Positions 20,689-29,231 of a stretch of DNA of 64,000 nt are shown here, one piece after another. Origin of the DNA: Neobacillus niacini (GTDB taxonomy: Bacteria; Bacillota; Bacilli; Bacillales; Cytobacillaceae). The notes beneath the pieces were generated by a model, which searched no databases, was not told where the DNA came from, and was given only the letters and a program-made list of their open reading frames with translations. Numbering within the stretch: the stretch's first letter is position 1; each line of letters opens with the position of its first letter. Where the stretch lies: contig NZ_JAUSZN010000001.1 in assembly GCF_030817595.1 (NCBI RefSeq), positions 6,188,001 to 6,252,000 of the forward strand, in the 5' to 3' direction. The translations under genes and the position numbers were made by a program.

Positions 20689-21201
20689 ATGATAAAGTTA
20701 CTATCGCCAATCCTGTTTGCTTTTTTTATTTCACCACTTTGGCCTCTTGGTCCTAATCCTCTTCCTGGTGACCCTTTTGTTATCGTCAATAAAACAACAA
20801 ATGAATTGGCATTGATTGATGACAACAAAGTCCAAACTGTTGTCAGTGTTGGTACGGGTAAGACGAAGGAGTTGACACCAGAAGGAATATTTACAATAAC
20901 GGTAAAAGCAGAAGAACCCTATTATCGCCGTAAGGATATTCCTGGGGGAGACCCTAAAAACCCGCTTGGCTCTAGATGGATAGGTTTTGATGCCGAGGAG
21001 ACAGATGGAAGAACATATGGAATTCATGGTACCAATCAGCCGGCCTCCATCGGAAAATATGTATCACAAGGGTGTATTCGTACACAGAATGAAGTCATTT
21101 CTTCCTTGTACCCATTAATTCCATTAGGTACAAAAATATTAGTTACTTCGACGAATAAATCTTTTCAGCAGATTGCAAAAGAACATAGAGCTATTCAATA
21201 A
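20689..21201 (+). CDS. yqjB: L,D-transpeptidase (YkuD fold)
   Basis: 170 residues. A hydrophobic N-terminus (about 1-20) acts as signal or anchor, followed by a YkuD catalytic domain: TPEGIFTI, H113 in IHGTNQP and the nucleophile C129 in SQGCIR. Such enzymes make 3-3 peptidoglycan cross-links or attach proteins to the wall, acting outside the membrane. There is no LysM domain. Synteny after yqjA supports yqjB. Confidence 0.85.
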   Translation: MIKLLSPILFAFFISPLWPLGPNPLPGDPFVIVNKTTNELALIDDNKVQTVVSVGTGKTKELTPEGIFTITVKAEEPYYRRKDIPGGDPKNPLGSRWIGFDAEETDGRTYGIHGTNQPASIGKYVSQGCIRTQNEVISSLYPLIPLGTKILVTSTNKSFQQIAKEHRAIQ

Positions 21202-21208
21202 AATATCA

Positions 21209-21250
21209 AAAGGGACTGTTTTCCGAAACAGTCCCTTTGTATATTTTTTT
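21209..21250. terminator. bidirectional terminator between yqjB and prli42
   Basis: AAAGGGACTGTTT and AAACAGTCCCTTT form a perfect 13-bp stem with a TCCG loop. T-rich tracts follow on the yqjB side, and an A/T-rich flank allows use from the other direction as well. Confidence 0.85.
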
Positions 21251-21251
21251 A

Positions 21252-21347
21252 TTAGATAAATTGAGCAATCCCAATTAGGAGAGTTGAGGCTAACATAGCG
21301 ATTAGCATTAAATATACAACTATTTTTCTCGTTTTTTTATTAATCAA
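21252..21347 (-). CDS. prli42: 31-residue membrane miniprotein, Prli42-like stressosome partner
   Basis: Read on the minus strand from TTG 21347 to TAA 21252, with GGGGG centred 10 bp upstream. The product starts MINKKTRKIVVYLM and ends LIGIAQFI: a basic N-terminus followed by a single membrane helix. Length, the NKK-x-RK start and the VVYLMLIAM core match my recollection of Prli42, the miniprotein that anchors the RsbR stressosome in Listeria and is conserved in Bacillaceae. A possible promoter (TTGTTC, 17 bp, TAAAAT) lies upstream. Too short for usual gene callers. Confidence 0.75.
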   Translation of the reverse strand: MINKKTRKIVVYLMLIAMLASTLLIGIAQFI

Positions 21348-21510
21348 AGTGGGTTCCCCCTTTATTTTTAATAGCATTATTTATATTTTACAGGGAAAAG
21401 CCCAATTGAACAATGGTACAACATCTCATTTTGGGAAGGAATTATGAATTTTTTAGCGAATATGGTAATTGTCGAGACTATTTTAAATTATGAAAAATAG
21501 AGGGGTATAA

Positions 21511-21915
21511 ATGATTAAAAAAGTGGATCACATTGGAATCGCTGTTCGATCGCTCGAGACCACCCTGCCTTTTTATACGGAAGTCCTGAAGCTCCCTTTA
21601 ATTGGGATTGAAGAAGTCGAAAGTCAAAAAGTTAGAGTAGCATTTCTAAAAGCAGGGGAAACAAAACTAGAGCTTTTAGAACCGACAACACAGGATAGTA
21701 CAATAGCCCAATTTATTGAAAAACGTGGTGAGGGGATGCACCATATCGCTTTGGGTGTTAACTCTATTGAAGAAAGAATAATAGAGATGAAAGAAAAAGG
21801 GATTCGGATGATTGATGAAGAGCCAAGGATTGGTGCTGGAGGAGCTCATATTGCTTTCATGCATCCCAAGTCAGCATCGGGTGTACTGGTTGAGTTATGT
21901 GAAAAGAAGGGGTGA
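21511..21915 (+). CDS. mce: methylmalonyl-CoA epimerase
   Basis: 134 residues in the vicinal-oxygen-chelate fold. Metal ligands are visible: His in VDHIGIAV, the MHHIALGV block and Glu in VLVELCE. It interconverts (S)- and (R)-methylmalonyl-CoA, linking the carboxylase product to the MutAB substrate. Start ATG 21511 behind AGAGGGG. It overlaps or abuts the following carboxyltransferase gene and corresponds to yqjC. Confidence 0.93.
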   Translation: MIKKVDHIGIAVRSLETTLPFYTEVLKLPLIGIEEVESQKVRVAFLKAGETKLELLEPTTQDSTIAQFIEKRGEGMHHIALGVNSIEERIIEMKEKGIRMIDEEPRIGAGGAHIAFMHPKSASGVLVELCEKKG

Positions 21916-21923
21916 AGAGGTCA

Positions 21924-23474
21924 ATGATAGACATCTATGAAAAAATAAATGAATTATATGATAAACGCCGGGAAGTGGAGCTTGGCGGCGGTGATGAAAG
22001 AATTGAAAAACAGCATGAGAAAGGAAAATTAACGGCAAGAGAACGAATTGAGCTTCTAGTAGATAAAGGGTCATTTGTTGAATTAAGCCCATTTATTGAG
22101 CACAGGACGAATGATTTTGGTCTAGATGAACAGAAAGGTCCTGGAGATGGTGTTGTAACCGGATATGGAAAAGTAAATGGCCGGCCAATCTACTTATTTT
22201 CACAAGATTTTACCGTTTTTGGCGGAGCTCTAGGGGAAATGCATGCAAAAAAAATCTCCAATGTAATGGATTTAGCAGCGAAAAATGGTACGCCGTTTGT
22301 CGGTTTAAATGATTCTGGGGGAGCACGAATTCAAGAAGGTGTTGTTTCACTAGACGGTTACGGTCATATCTTTTATCGAAATGCTATTTATTCCGGGGTA
22401 ATTCCGCAAATTTCTGTCATCATGGGACCGTGTGCTGGCGGGGCTGTTTATTCACCTGCCATTACCGATTTTGTATTTATGGTTGAAAAAACAAGCCAAA
22501 TGTTTATTACCGGTCCAAAGGTAATTGAAACGGTAACTGGTGAGAAGATATCTGCTGAAGACCTTGGCGGTGCTCATGTTCATAATAGTATTAGTGGAAA
22601 TGCGCATTTTGAAGCTGCTTCCGAGCAGGAAGTATTGGAAGAGGTTCGAAGGCTTCTCAGCTATCTACCACAAAATAATGAAGAAAAGCCTCCACGTCTT
22701 CCAGTAAATGAAGAAAATGATTACCGTCCAGACTTGACGGATGTTATTCCCTTCGACGCCATTCGTCCTTATGACGTTCGAAAAGTAATTGAACAAGTTG
22801 CGGATGCAGACTCTTTTATGGAAATTCAAAAAAACTTTGCAAAAAATATCGTCGTTGGCTTTGCGCGGATTAAAGGAGAAACAGTGGGTCTTGTTTGTAA
22901 TCAGCCAAAGGTTATGGCTGGCGGGCTTGACATTAACTCCTCTGATAAAGCAGCAAGATTTATTCGTACCTGTGATTCATTTAATATCCCGATTATCACA
23001 TTTGAAGATGTCACCGGCTTCTTCCCAGGGGTACAACAGGAGCATGGTGGGATTATCCGCCACGGTGCAAAGATTCTATATGCTTATTCGGAAGCCACTG
23101 TTCCGAAGTTAACCGTTATATTAAGAAAAGCTTATGGAGGCGCCTATGTAGCACTTAATAGTAAGTCTATCGGCGCAGATTTAGTTTTTGCATGGCCAAA
23201 TGCGGAAATTGCTGTAATGGGACCGCAGGGGGCTGCAAATATCATTTTCGCTAAAGAAATTCAAAATAGCGATAATCCAGAACTGGTCAGACAACAAAAG
23301 ATCGAAGAATACCGTGAAAAGTTTGCCAATCCATATGTAGCAGCAAGCAGAGGAATGGTTGATGATGTTATTGACCCTCGTGAAACGAGAATAAAAATTA
23401 TCCAGGCATTAGAAATGCTGCGAAACAAAAAAGAGTCGAGACCATTCAAAAAACACGGAAATATCCCGCTTTAA
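21924..23474 (+). CDS. yqjD: acyl-CoA (propionyl/methylmalonyl-CoA) carboxylase carboxyltransferase subunit
   Basis: 516 residues from ATG 21924 (MIDIYEKINELYDKRREVEL); a GTG 12 bp earlier would start inside the ribosome-site region. It has two crotonase-like carboxyltransferase halves: GALGEMHAKKI, LNDSGGARIQEGV, GPCAGGAVYSPA in the first; GFFPGVQQEHGGIIRHGAKIL and AYGGAYVALNSK in the second. It transfers CO2 from carboxybiotin to propionyl-CoA. The biotin carboxylase/carrier subunit is not in this window. Operon with mce. Confidence 0.9.
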   Translation: MIDIYEKINELYDKRREVELGGGDERIEKQHEKGKLTARERIELLVDKGSFVELSPFIEHRTNDFGLDEQKGPGDGVVTGYGKVNGRPIYLFSQDFTVFGGALGEMHAKKISNVMDLAAKNGTPFVGLNDSGGARIQEGVVSLDGYGHIFYRNAIYSGVIPQISVIMGPCAGGAVYSPAITDFVFMVEKTSQMFITGPKVIETVTGEKISAEDLGGAHVHNSISGNAHFEAASEQEVLEEVRRLLSYLPQNNEEKPPRLPVNEENDYRPDLTDVIPFDAIRPYDVRKVIEQVADADSFMEIQKNFAKNIVVGFARIKGETVGLVCNQPKVMAGGLDINSSDKAARFIRTCDSFNIPIITFEDVTGFFPGVQQEHGGIIRHGAKILYAYSEATVPKLTVILRKAYGGAYVALNSKSIGADLVFAWPNAEIAVMGPQGAANIIFAKEIQNSDNPELVRQQKIEEYREKFANPYVAASRGMVDDVIDPRETRIKIIQALEMLRNKKESRPFKKHGNIPL

Positions 23475-23547
23475 AGCTATCATTTGAAGACAGGTTTATG
23501 AAGGAGTATACTCTAGTAGTGAGTACATAAAACGGAGGGTTATTCAG

Positions 23548-24669
23548 ATGATTAATCATGAACGTCTTTTGAATGTATTTTTAGAACTTGTACAAATAGA
23601 TTCTGAAACTAAATACGAAACGGAAATTGCTAAAGTTTTAAAACAAAAGTTTACAGATTTAGGTCTTGATGTTATCGAAGATGATACAACCGCTGTAACC
23701 GGGCATGGTGCAGGTAACTTAGTTTGTACACTTGCCGCCACTAAAGATGGCGTAGATCCAATTTATTTCACGTCTCATATGGATACAGTAGTTCCAGCAA
23801 GAGGTGTTAAACCATCGATCAAAGACGGCTATGTGGTGACAGATGGAACAACTATTTTGGGTGCTGATGATAAAACAGGTTTATCTGTTATGCTTGAGAC
23901 CATCCGCGTCTTAAAAGAACAAAATATTCCTCACGGACAAATCCAATTTGTTATCACGGTGGGTGAAGAATCTGGCCTTGTAGGGGCAAAAGCACTTGAT
24001 CCTTCCTTGTTGAAAGCAAAGTATGGCTATGCCTTAGACAGTGATGGTTTAGTAGGTAATATCGTGGTTGCTGCTCCTACCCAAGCTAAGATTAAAGCAG
24101 TCATTTACGGAAAAACGGCTCATGCTGGTGTGGCTCCTGAAAAAGGAGTTTCAGCGATTACGATTGCAGCAAAATCGATTGCGAGAATGCCATTAGGCAG
24201 AATTGACTCAGAAACAACGGCAAATATTGGCCGCTTCGAAGGCGGTACACAAACGAATATCGTTTGCGACCGTGTAGATATTCTTGCAGAAGCACGTTCC
24301 CTTATTGCTGAAAAAATGGAAGCGCAAGCTGCTAAAATGAAGGAAGCTTTTGAAACAGTCGCTGCTGAAATGGGCGGTAGAGCAGAAGTGAACATTGAAG
24401 TGATGTACCCTGGTTTCAAATTTGGGGAAGGTGACCAAGTTGTAGAAATCGCACGTAAAGCGGCAGCGAAAATTGGCCGCAGCTGTGAATTACAGCAAAG
24501 CGGCGGAGGAAGCGATGCTAATGTCATTGCGGGCTTTAATATTCCAACGGTAAACCTTGCAGTTGGTTATGAAGATATTCATACTACAAACGAACGTATG
24601 CCGATTGAAGAGTTAAACAAGCTGGCAGAAATGACAATTGCCATTATTGAAGAAGTTACAAATCAATAA
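23548..24669 (+). CDS. yqjE: M20-family metallopeptidase, PepT/YqjE type
   Basis: 373 residues. Zinc-site motifs in order: SHMDTVVP (H77), GADDKTG, GEESG with general-base/ligand Glu, and a C-terminal GGGSDAN. The dimerisation domain (about 180-290) interrupts the catalytic domain as usual. Similar to tripeptidase T; substrate unknown, presumably cytosolic peptides. Own ribosome site (CGGAGGG) 73 bp after yqjD. Last backbone gene before the fructan island. Confidence 0.88.
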   Translation: MINHERLLNVFLELVQIDSETKYETEIAKVLKQKFTDLGLDVIEDDTTAVTGHGAGNLVCTLAATKDGVDPIYFTSHMDTVVPARGVKPSIKDGYVVTDGTTILGADDKTGLSVMLETIRVLKEQNIPHGQIQFVITVGEESGLVGAKALDPSLLKAKYGYALDSDGLVGNIVVAAPTQAKIKAVIYGKTAHAGVAPEKGVSAITIAAKSIARMPLGRIDSETTANIGRFEGGTQTNIVCDRVDILAEARSLIAEKMEAQAAKMKEAFETVAAEMGGRAEVNIEVMYPGFKFGEGDQVVEIARKAAAKIGRSCELQQSGGGSDANVIAGFNIPTVNLAVGYEDIHTTNERMPIEELNKLAEMTIAIIEEVTNQ

Positions 24670-24780
24670 GGATTTTCACTTACAAAAAAGTCGGAAATAG
24701 ACAAAAAACAAAGAAATTTAATACATTCATTATGTTTGACTGTTATTTTTAAACCATAATCTAGTATAAAAGACAAAATC

Positions 24781-24817
24781 AAAGGGCCCTAACTGAATAT
24801 TGGTTAGGGCCTCTTTA
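24781..24817 (+). terminator. terminator after yqjE
   Basis: GGCCCTAAC and GTTAGGGCC form a perfect 9-bp stem, followed by TCTTTAATAT. Confidence 0.8.
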
Positions 24818-24998
24818 ATATATGAAGGGGAACTTTACTACTTTCTTTACAACGGAGAAATATTTCCAATTTTTGCTTCACATGACATAGAAGTTTGGAT
24901 TTCTGTTTGAACTTCCCGTTGTCATTATGTTTTTAACAAGTTTAGGAATTATAAATCCATATCGTTCGCATACAGTTAGGAAATATGTATAATTTCTG

Positions 24999-25169
24999 TT
25001 AATCTTCGTTTCTATTTTGATTACGCCTCCAGACTTTCTTTAAGATATCCTGGTGGTTACACTTTATACTCTTATATGTCGAAAATGATTACAATCATCG
25101 TATGACTGGGCTCCTAAACAAGGAGTCTATTTTCATTATCCTCTCCTTACTCGGGGGAGGATTTTTCAT
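24999..25169 (+). ncRNA. speculative short transcript in the 836-bp gene-free gap before the deoR gene
   Basis: The gap 24670-25505 holds no convincing gene. Within it a promoter-like pair (TTCGCA at 24965, 17 bp, TATAAT at 24988) precedes two stem-loops: GGCTCCT/AGGAGTC at about 25110-25127 and a real terminator at 25138-25169. This could be a small RNA, or the remains of a deleted gene. Only the terminator is well supported. Confidence 0.2.
25138..25169 (+). terminator. orphan terminator in gene-free gap
   Basis: ATCCTCTCC pairs with GGGGAGGAT (one G-U), followed by TTTTCATTT. No gene ends nearby on the plus strand. Confidence 0.65.
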
Positions 25170-25384
25170 TTGCTTTTATACATGAATTCTATAATCTTTG
25201 ACACAAAATCTATGTGGTAATACAGATTTAGTAGAGATTAGATATAACGTTTAGTAGGGCACTCCGGCTTCGGCATTTATTAAAACTATATCTATGTTCT
25301 ACTTTAATTATCCCGATACAAAATCTAAAGTCACTCTATTTACGAAAAAATATTTTACATTCTTGTGAATTTTTAAAATATTTA

Positions 25385-25413
25385 TTGTGTTTTGGAAAAA
25401 ATGCACATATAAT
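25385..25413 (+). promoter_or_regulatory. sigma-A promoter of the DeoR/CUT2 module
   Basis: TTGTGT, 17 bp, TATAAT. Just downstream is a direct repeat, GTGAGCATAAGTAAGCA, which may be an operator for the adjacent DeoR-family regulator. Confidence 0.6.
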
Positions 25414-25505
25414 CAAAAGTGAGCATAAGTAAGCAAATTCATTCAAAATGATTATCTGAAATAATCATTCTTTACATTCTAAAAAAATAGGAGGGAAATG
25501 ATTTT

Positions 25506-26267
25506 GTGTACGGTATAGAAAGAAAGTCTGCCATATTAGATTTACTTAACAAAAATTCTAGAGTGGATGTGCAAGAATTAAGCCAATACTTTAATTTGTC
25601 TGAATCAACCATTCGCAGGGACCTAAAAGAACTAGAGGAAGCCCAATTGTTAAAAAGAACACATGGTGGTGCTGTCCTTTTCCAAAGTGTGACGTTTGAA
25701 CCGACTTACAACGAGAAAGAAGTGACTTTTCAGGAAGAGAAAAAGGCTATAGCAAAGGAGGCTGCTAAGTTTATAGAAAACGGAGAAAGCATTTTACTTG
25801 ATTCGGGTACCACAACTTATTATCTTTCTCAAGAACTACGAAACTTTTCAAGCCTACGGGTTGTAACGAATTCAATCCTCTGTGCCAACGAGTTAAAGGA
25901 TGTACCAGGAATAGAAGTGGTTTTATGTGGAGGAAGTCTACGCTCTGAAACTCTAGCGTTAGTCGGTCCTTTAGCCGAGATTTGTTTTGACCAAATCCGT
26001 GTAGACAAAACCTTTATTGCTACGAATGGCGTTGATGTTGAAAATGGTTTAACCACCCCAAACTTAACTGAAGCAGCAACAAAAAAGAAAATGATCGCTT
26101 GTGGGAAAAAGGTAATTCTCATCACCGATCATACCAAAATAGGCCAGGTAAGTTTTTCAAAGTTTGCGGATATTCATGACATAAATTATTTAATAACCGA
26201 TAGTGCAGCACCTAATACGGTAGTTAATCGCATTAATGAAGCGGGTATTACGGTTCATATTGTCTAA
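25506..26267 (+). CDS. DeoR-family transcriptional regulator (sugar-phosphate responsive)
   Basis: 253 residues. The N-terminal winged helix (3-56) contains VQELSQYFNLSESTIRRDL, and the C-terminal sugar-isomerase-like sensor (75-235) contains LDSGTTTYYL and KTFIATNGVD. The family includes FruR and GlpR; a phosphorylated sugar is the usual effector. GTG start with GGAGGG 10 bp upstream. It precedes a CUT2 sugar importer and likely controls it; fructose-1- or -6-phosphate would suit the surrounding genes but is inference. Confidence 0.88.
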   Translation: MYGIERKSAILDLLNKNSRVDVQELSQYFNLSESTIRRDLKELEEAQLLKRTHGGAVLFQSVTFEPTYNEKEVTFQEEKKAIAKEAAKFIENGESILLDSGTTTYYLSQELRNFSSLRVVTNSILCANELKDVPGIEVVLCGGSLRSETLALVGPLAEICFDQIRVDKTFIATNGVDVENGLTTPNLTEAATKKKMIACGKKVILITDHTKIGQVSFSKFADIHDINYLITDSAAPNTVVNRINEAGITVHIV

Positions 26268-26314
26268 CCGTGGTGGCCAAGTAAACTACCAAGATAAATG
26301 AAAGTGTTTGGAAA

Positions 26315-26328
26315 TGAAAGCGGTTTAA
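26315..26328 (+). promoter_or_regulatory. cre-like site before the CUT2 importer genes
   Basis: TGAAAGCGGTTTAA differs from the CcpA consensus only at the penultimate base. It lies in the 335-bp gap (26268-26602) between the DeoR gene and the binding-protein gene. Apart from it the gap shows only AT-rich sequence and an unconvincing 47-codon frame. Confidence 0.35.
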
Positions 26329-26602
26329 AGAAGTTTGATTGAAGTTTAGGAGGTGAGGCCTATATAAAGTAAGGAACAGCTCTTTCATAAGGTATGAAAA
26401 TGAGAAAAATTCACAAAAAAAGATGCGATTCAGGCTCCCACGACCAAATGGAATTTAGCCCTAAATCACACCTTTGCTTGAGTTTGACTAAAATTAATAA
26501 AATTTTAGCACTCATTTTCATAGTAGAGCATAACTGATTTTTTTACAAGGATTGACTTATTTAAAAATCTTTTACTAACTATTATTCGGGGGTTTGCACA
26601 CT

Positions 26603-27571
26603 ATGAAAAATATAAAAATTTTTAGCATTGTACTAGTAATTGTCACTTTATTCTTATTAAGTGCATGTGGCAATAATGAAAACGTTTCTGGTTCTGATAA
26701 TAAAGATAAAAATAACGATACTGATAAAAAACTTAAAATTGGATTAACTGTTCCAACATTAGGTAATCCGTTCTTCGTAGCAATGTCCAAAGGTGCTAAA
26801 GAAGTGGCTTCTAAGTATGATGCGGAAGTGATCACGGTAAGTGCCGATCATGACCTCGCGAAACAAACAGCACAAATCGAAGATTTCATTACAAAGAAAG
26901 TTGATTTAATCTTGTTGAGCCCATTTGATTCTGCTGGTATCGCAGGTGCGGTTGCTCAAGCAAAATCAGCAGGCATTCCGGTTGTGGCTCTTGATGGTTT
27001 TGCAGAGGGTGGCATTGACACAGTCGTTATGTCTGATAACGTTCAAGCAGGTAGATTAGCGGCAGAGTACCTTGTGAAGCAGCTTGATGGAAAGGGTAAC
27101 ATTGTAATTATTGATGGTCCTCCCGTTTCTGCAGTAACAGACCGAATAAAAGGTTTTAACGAAGTGATTAGCAAATATCCAGACATTAAGGTTGTTGCAA
27201 AACAAAACGGTGAAGGAAACCGTGAAAAGGCACTAACGGTAATGGAAAGTATCCTTACTGCAAATAAAGAAATCAATGCCGTTTTTACCATTAATGATGA
27301 AGAAGCTACCGGAGTACAAATTGCTCAAGAACAAGCAGGCAGACAAGATGAATTCTTCGTGGTAAGTGTGGACGGCGCACCTGCAGCGGTGGATGCTTTG
27401 AAAAAAGGTGGAAGCTTTGCGGGTACTTCCGCACAATTCCCCAACCAGATGGTGATCGATGGTGTCGCTTTGGCATTAAAAATCATTGACGGAGAGGAAG
27501 TCGAGTCAGAGGTTCTTATTCCAACTGAATTTATCACTCAGAAAAATGTTGATTCCTATAAGGGATGGTAA
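26603..27571 (+). CDS. sugar ABC transporter, RbsB-like substrate-binding lipoprotein (CUT2)
   Basis: 322 residues from ATG 26603 (GGGGG 10 bp upstream). Lipoprotein signal LLSAC with Cys 22, then an Asp/Asn/Lys-rich linker and a periplasmic-binding-protein-like type 1 fold (LKIGLTVPTLGNPFF, IDLILLSPFDSAG, VDGAPAAVDALKKG). CUT2 binding proteins take up monosaccharides such as ribose, xylose or fructose. Given the island's content fructose is the likeliest ligand. First of three genes of the importer. Confidence 0.85.
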   Translation: MKNIKIFSIVLVIVTLFLLSACGNNENVSGSDNKDKNNDTDKKLKIGLTVPTLGNPFFVAMSKGAKEVASKYDAEVITVSADHDLAKQTAQIEDFITKKVDLILLSPFDSAGIAGAVAQAKSAGIPVVALDGFAEGGIDTVVMSDNVQAGRLAAEYLVKQLDGKGNIVIIDGPPVSAVTDRIKGFNEVISKYPDIKVVAKQNGEGNREKALTVMESILTANKEINAVFTINDEEATGVQIAQEQAGRQDEFFVVSVDGAPAAVDALKKGGSFAGTSAQFPNQMVIDGVALALKIIDGEEVESEVLIPTEFITQKNVDSYKGW

Positions 27572-27671
27572 TCATACCCCTTAGTGGTGTATTAATTTAT
27601 GGTGCTCTTTCTAGAGCACTATATTTACATCATGGAAAAAACACATAAAAGTGACCTAGGGAGTGGAATAA

Positions 27672-29231
27672 ATGGCAGTATCTCAAATTCAGGAACATAC
27701 CAATCGTCAATCACAAACACGATCACCTATCATGAGTATGAAGGCAGTAAACAAACAATTTTCCGGTGTTAAGGTATTACAAAACGTTAATATAGAACTT
27801 TATAAAGGGGAAGTTCATGCACTAATGGGCGAGAATGGTGCAGGGAAATCTACCTTAATGAAGATCATGGCAGGTGTGTATCAGCCTGATGCTGGAATGA
27901 TTGTATATAAAGGTCAGGAAGTGCATTGGAATAATCCAATGGAGGCTAGAAATAGGGGAATTAGTGTTATTCACCAAGAGATAAGCCTATCACCCAATTT
28001 GTCCATTGGCGAGAATATTATGATGGGTACAACCTTTAAGAAAAATAGGTTTAGCCTAATCAAGTGGAATGAAATCTATGAAAAGGCGGGGCATGTTTTA
28101 AAATCAATCGGATCAACTTTAGATCCTCGAGCGGATGTATCTACCCTAAGTGTAGCACAACAACAAATGGTTGAAATTGCCCGTGCCTTATCCCTTAACT
28201 CTGAGATTCTAATTATGGATGAACCAACAGCCTCCCTTACGGATAAAGAAATAGAAAAGCTATTTGGTATTATTGAAGAATTAAGGCGAAAAGGCGTAGC
28301 GATCGTATATATTTCACATCGGATGGATGAAATATTTAAAATTTCAAATCGCTTTACTGTCCTTAGAGACGGGCAGTGGGTTACTAGTGGTCCGATATCA
28401 GAAACAAATCCCAAGAACCTAGTAAGGCTTATGGTAGGAAGAGAGTTAAATGAGCTGTTTGTAAGAGAAAAAAACAATAGTATGGTTAGGCCTGAGGAAC
28501 AAAAACCAGTGCTTGAGTTGAAAGGTGTCTCTGACAAAAAGTTTGTGAAAGATATATCGTTGAAACTATACCCTGGTGAAATTGTAGGTTTAGCAGGCCT
28601 TGTCGGTGCCGGAAGGACGGAGCTTATAAGAACCATCTTTGGCTTATCCGATTTGTCAAATGGTCAAATCATCATGAATGGCCAGCAGGTCCATATAAAA
28701 AGTCCCATTGAAGCCATGAAACTTGGCATTGCCCATGTTCCTGAGAGTAGGAAGGAGCAGGGGTTATTACCGAATTTATCTGTAAAAGAAAATATTCTGA
28801 TGGCACAATTACCAACGTATCGGAAATTTAAATTGTTGCAGTATAAGAAAATGAATCAGGATGCGGATCGATATATTGAAGAATTAGGTGTAAGAACAGC
28901 CTCGAAGGAACAAAACATAATGGGCCTTAGCGGTGGAAATCAACAAAAGGTTGTCATTGCTAAATGGCTATCTATCGGTCCTAGAGTGCTCCTCCTCGAC
29001 GAACCGACACGTGGTGTAGACATAGGAGCGAAGACAGAAATTCATAAAATTATCAGTAAACTAGCCGATCAAGGGCTTGCGGTATTAATGATTTCGTCTG
29101 AATTACCCGAAGTTCTAGGAGTAAGTGATCGGATTTTAGTCATGCATGAGGGGAAACTTAGAGCTGAATTGTCTCGTGATGAAGCTACACAAGAAAAAAT
29201 TATGTACTATGCTACAGGAGAGGTTAAATGA
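27672..29231 (+). CDS. sugar ABC transporter ATP-binding protein, RbsA-like double ATPase
   Basis: 519 residues with two fused ABC domains. First: Walker A GENGAGKST, signature-like LSVAQQQMVEIARAL, Walker B LIMDEPTAS. Second: the degenerate loop GLVGAGRTEL, signature LSGGNQQKVVIAKWL and LLLDEPTRGVD. This asymmetric pattern is the hallmark of CUT2 ATPases. ATG 27672 with AGGGAGTGG upstream. It overlaps the permease gene by 4 bp. Confidence 0.93.
   Translation: MAVSQIQEHTNRQSQTRSPIMSMKAVNKQFSGVKVLQNVNIELYKGEVHALMGENGAGKSTLMKIMAGVYQPDAGMIVYKGQEVHWNNPMEARNRGISVIHQEISLSPNLSIGENIMMGTTFKKNRFSLIKWNEIYEKAGHVLKSIGSTLDPRADVSTLSVAQQQMVEIARALSLNSEILIMDEPTASLTDKEIEKLFGIIEELRRKGVAIVYISHRMDEIFKISNRFTVLRDGQWVTSGPISETNPKNLVRLMVGRELNELFVREKNNSMVRPEEQKPVLELKGVSDKKFVKDISLKLYPGEIVGLAGLVGAGRTELIRTIFGLSDLSNGQIIMNGQQVHIKSPIEAMKLGIAHVPESRKEQGLLPNLSVKENILMAQLPTYRKFKLLQYKKMNQDADRYIEELGVRTASKEQNIMGLSGGNQQKVVIAKWLSIGPRVLLLDEPTRGVDIGAKTEIHKIISKLADQGLAVLMISSELPEVLGVSDRILVMHEGKLRAELSRDEATQEKIMYYATGEVK

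Noticed and set aside
24840..25050. Minus-strand open stretch of ~54 codons in the gap before the deoR gene
   Set aside because: No start codon or ribosome site and no recognisable family; probably chance.
26394..26537. 47-codon plus-strand frame before the CUT2 binding-protein gene
   Set aside because: Composition looks random, weak ribosome site, no family resemblance.
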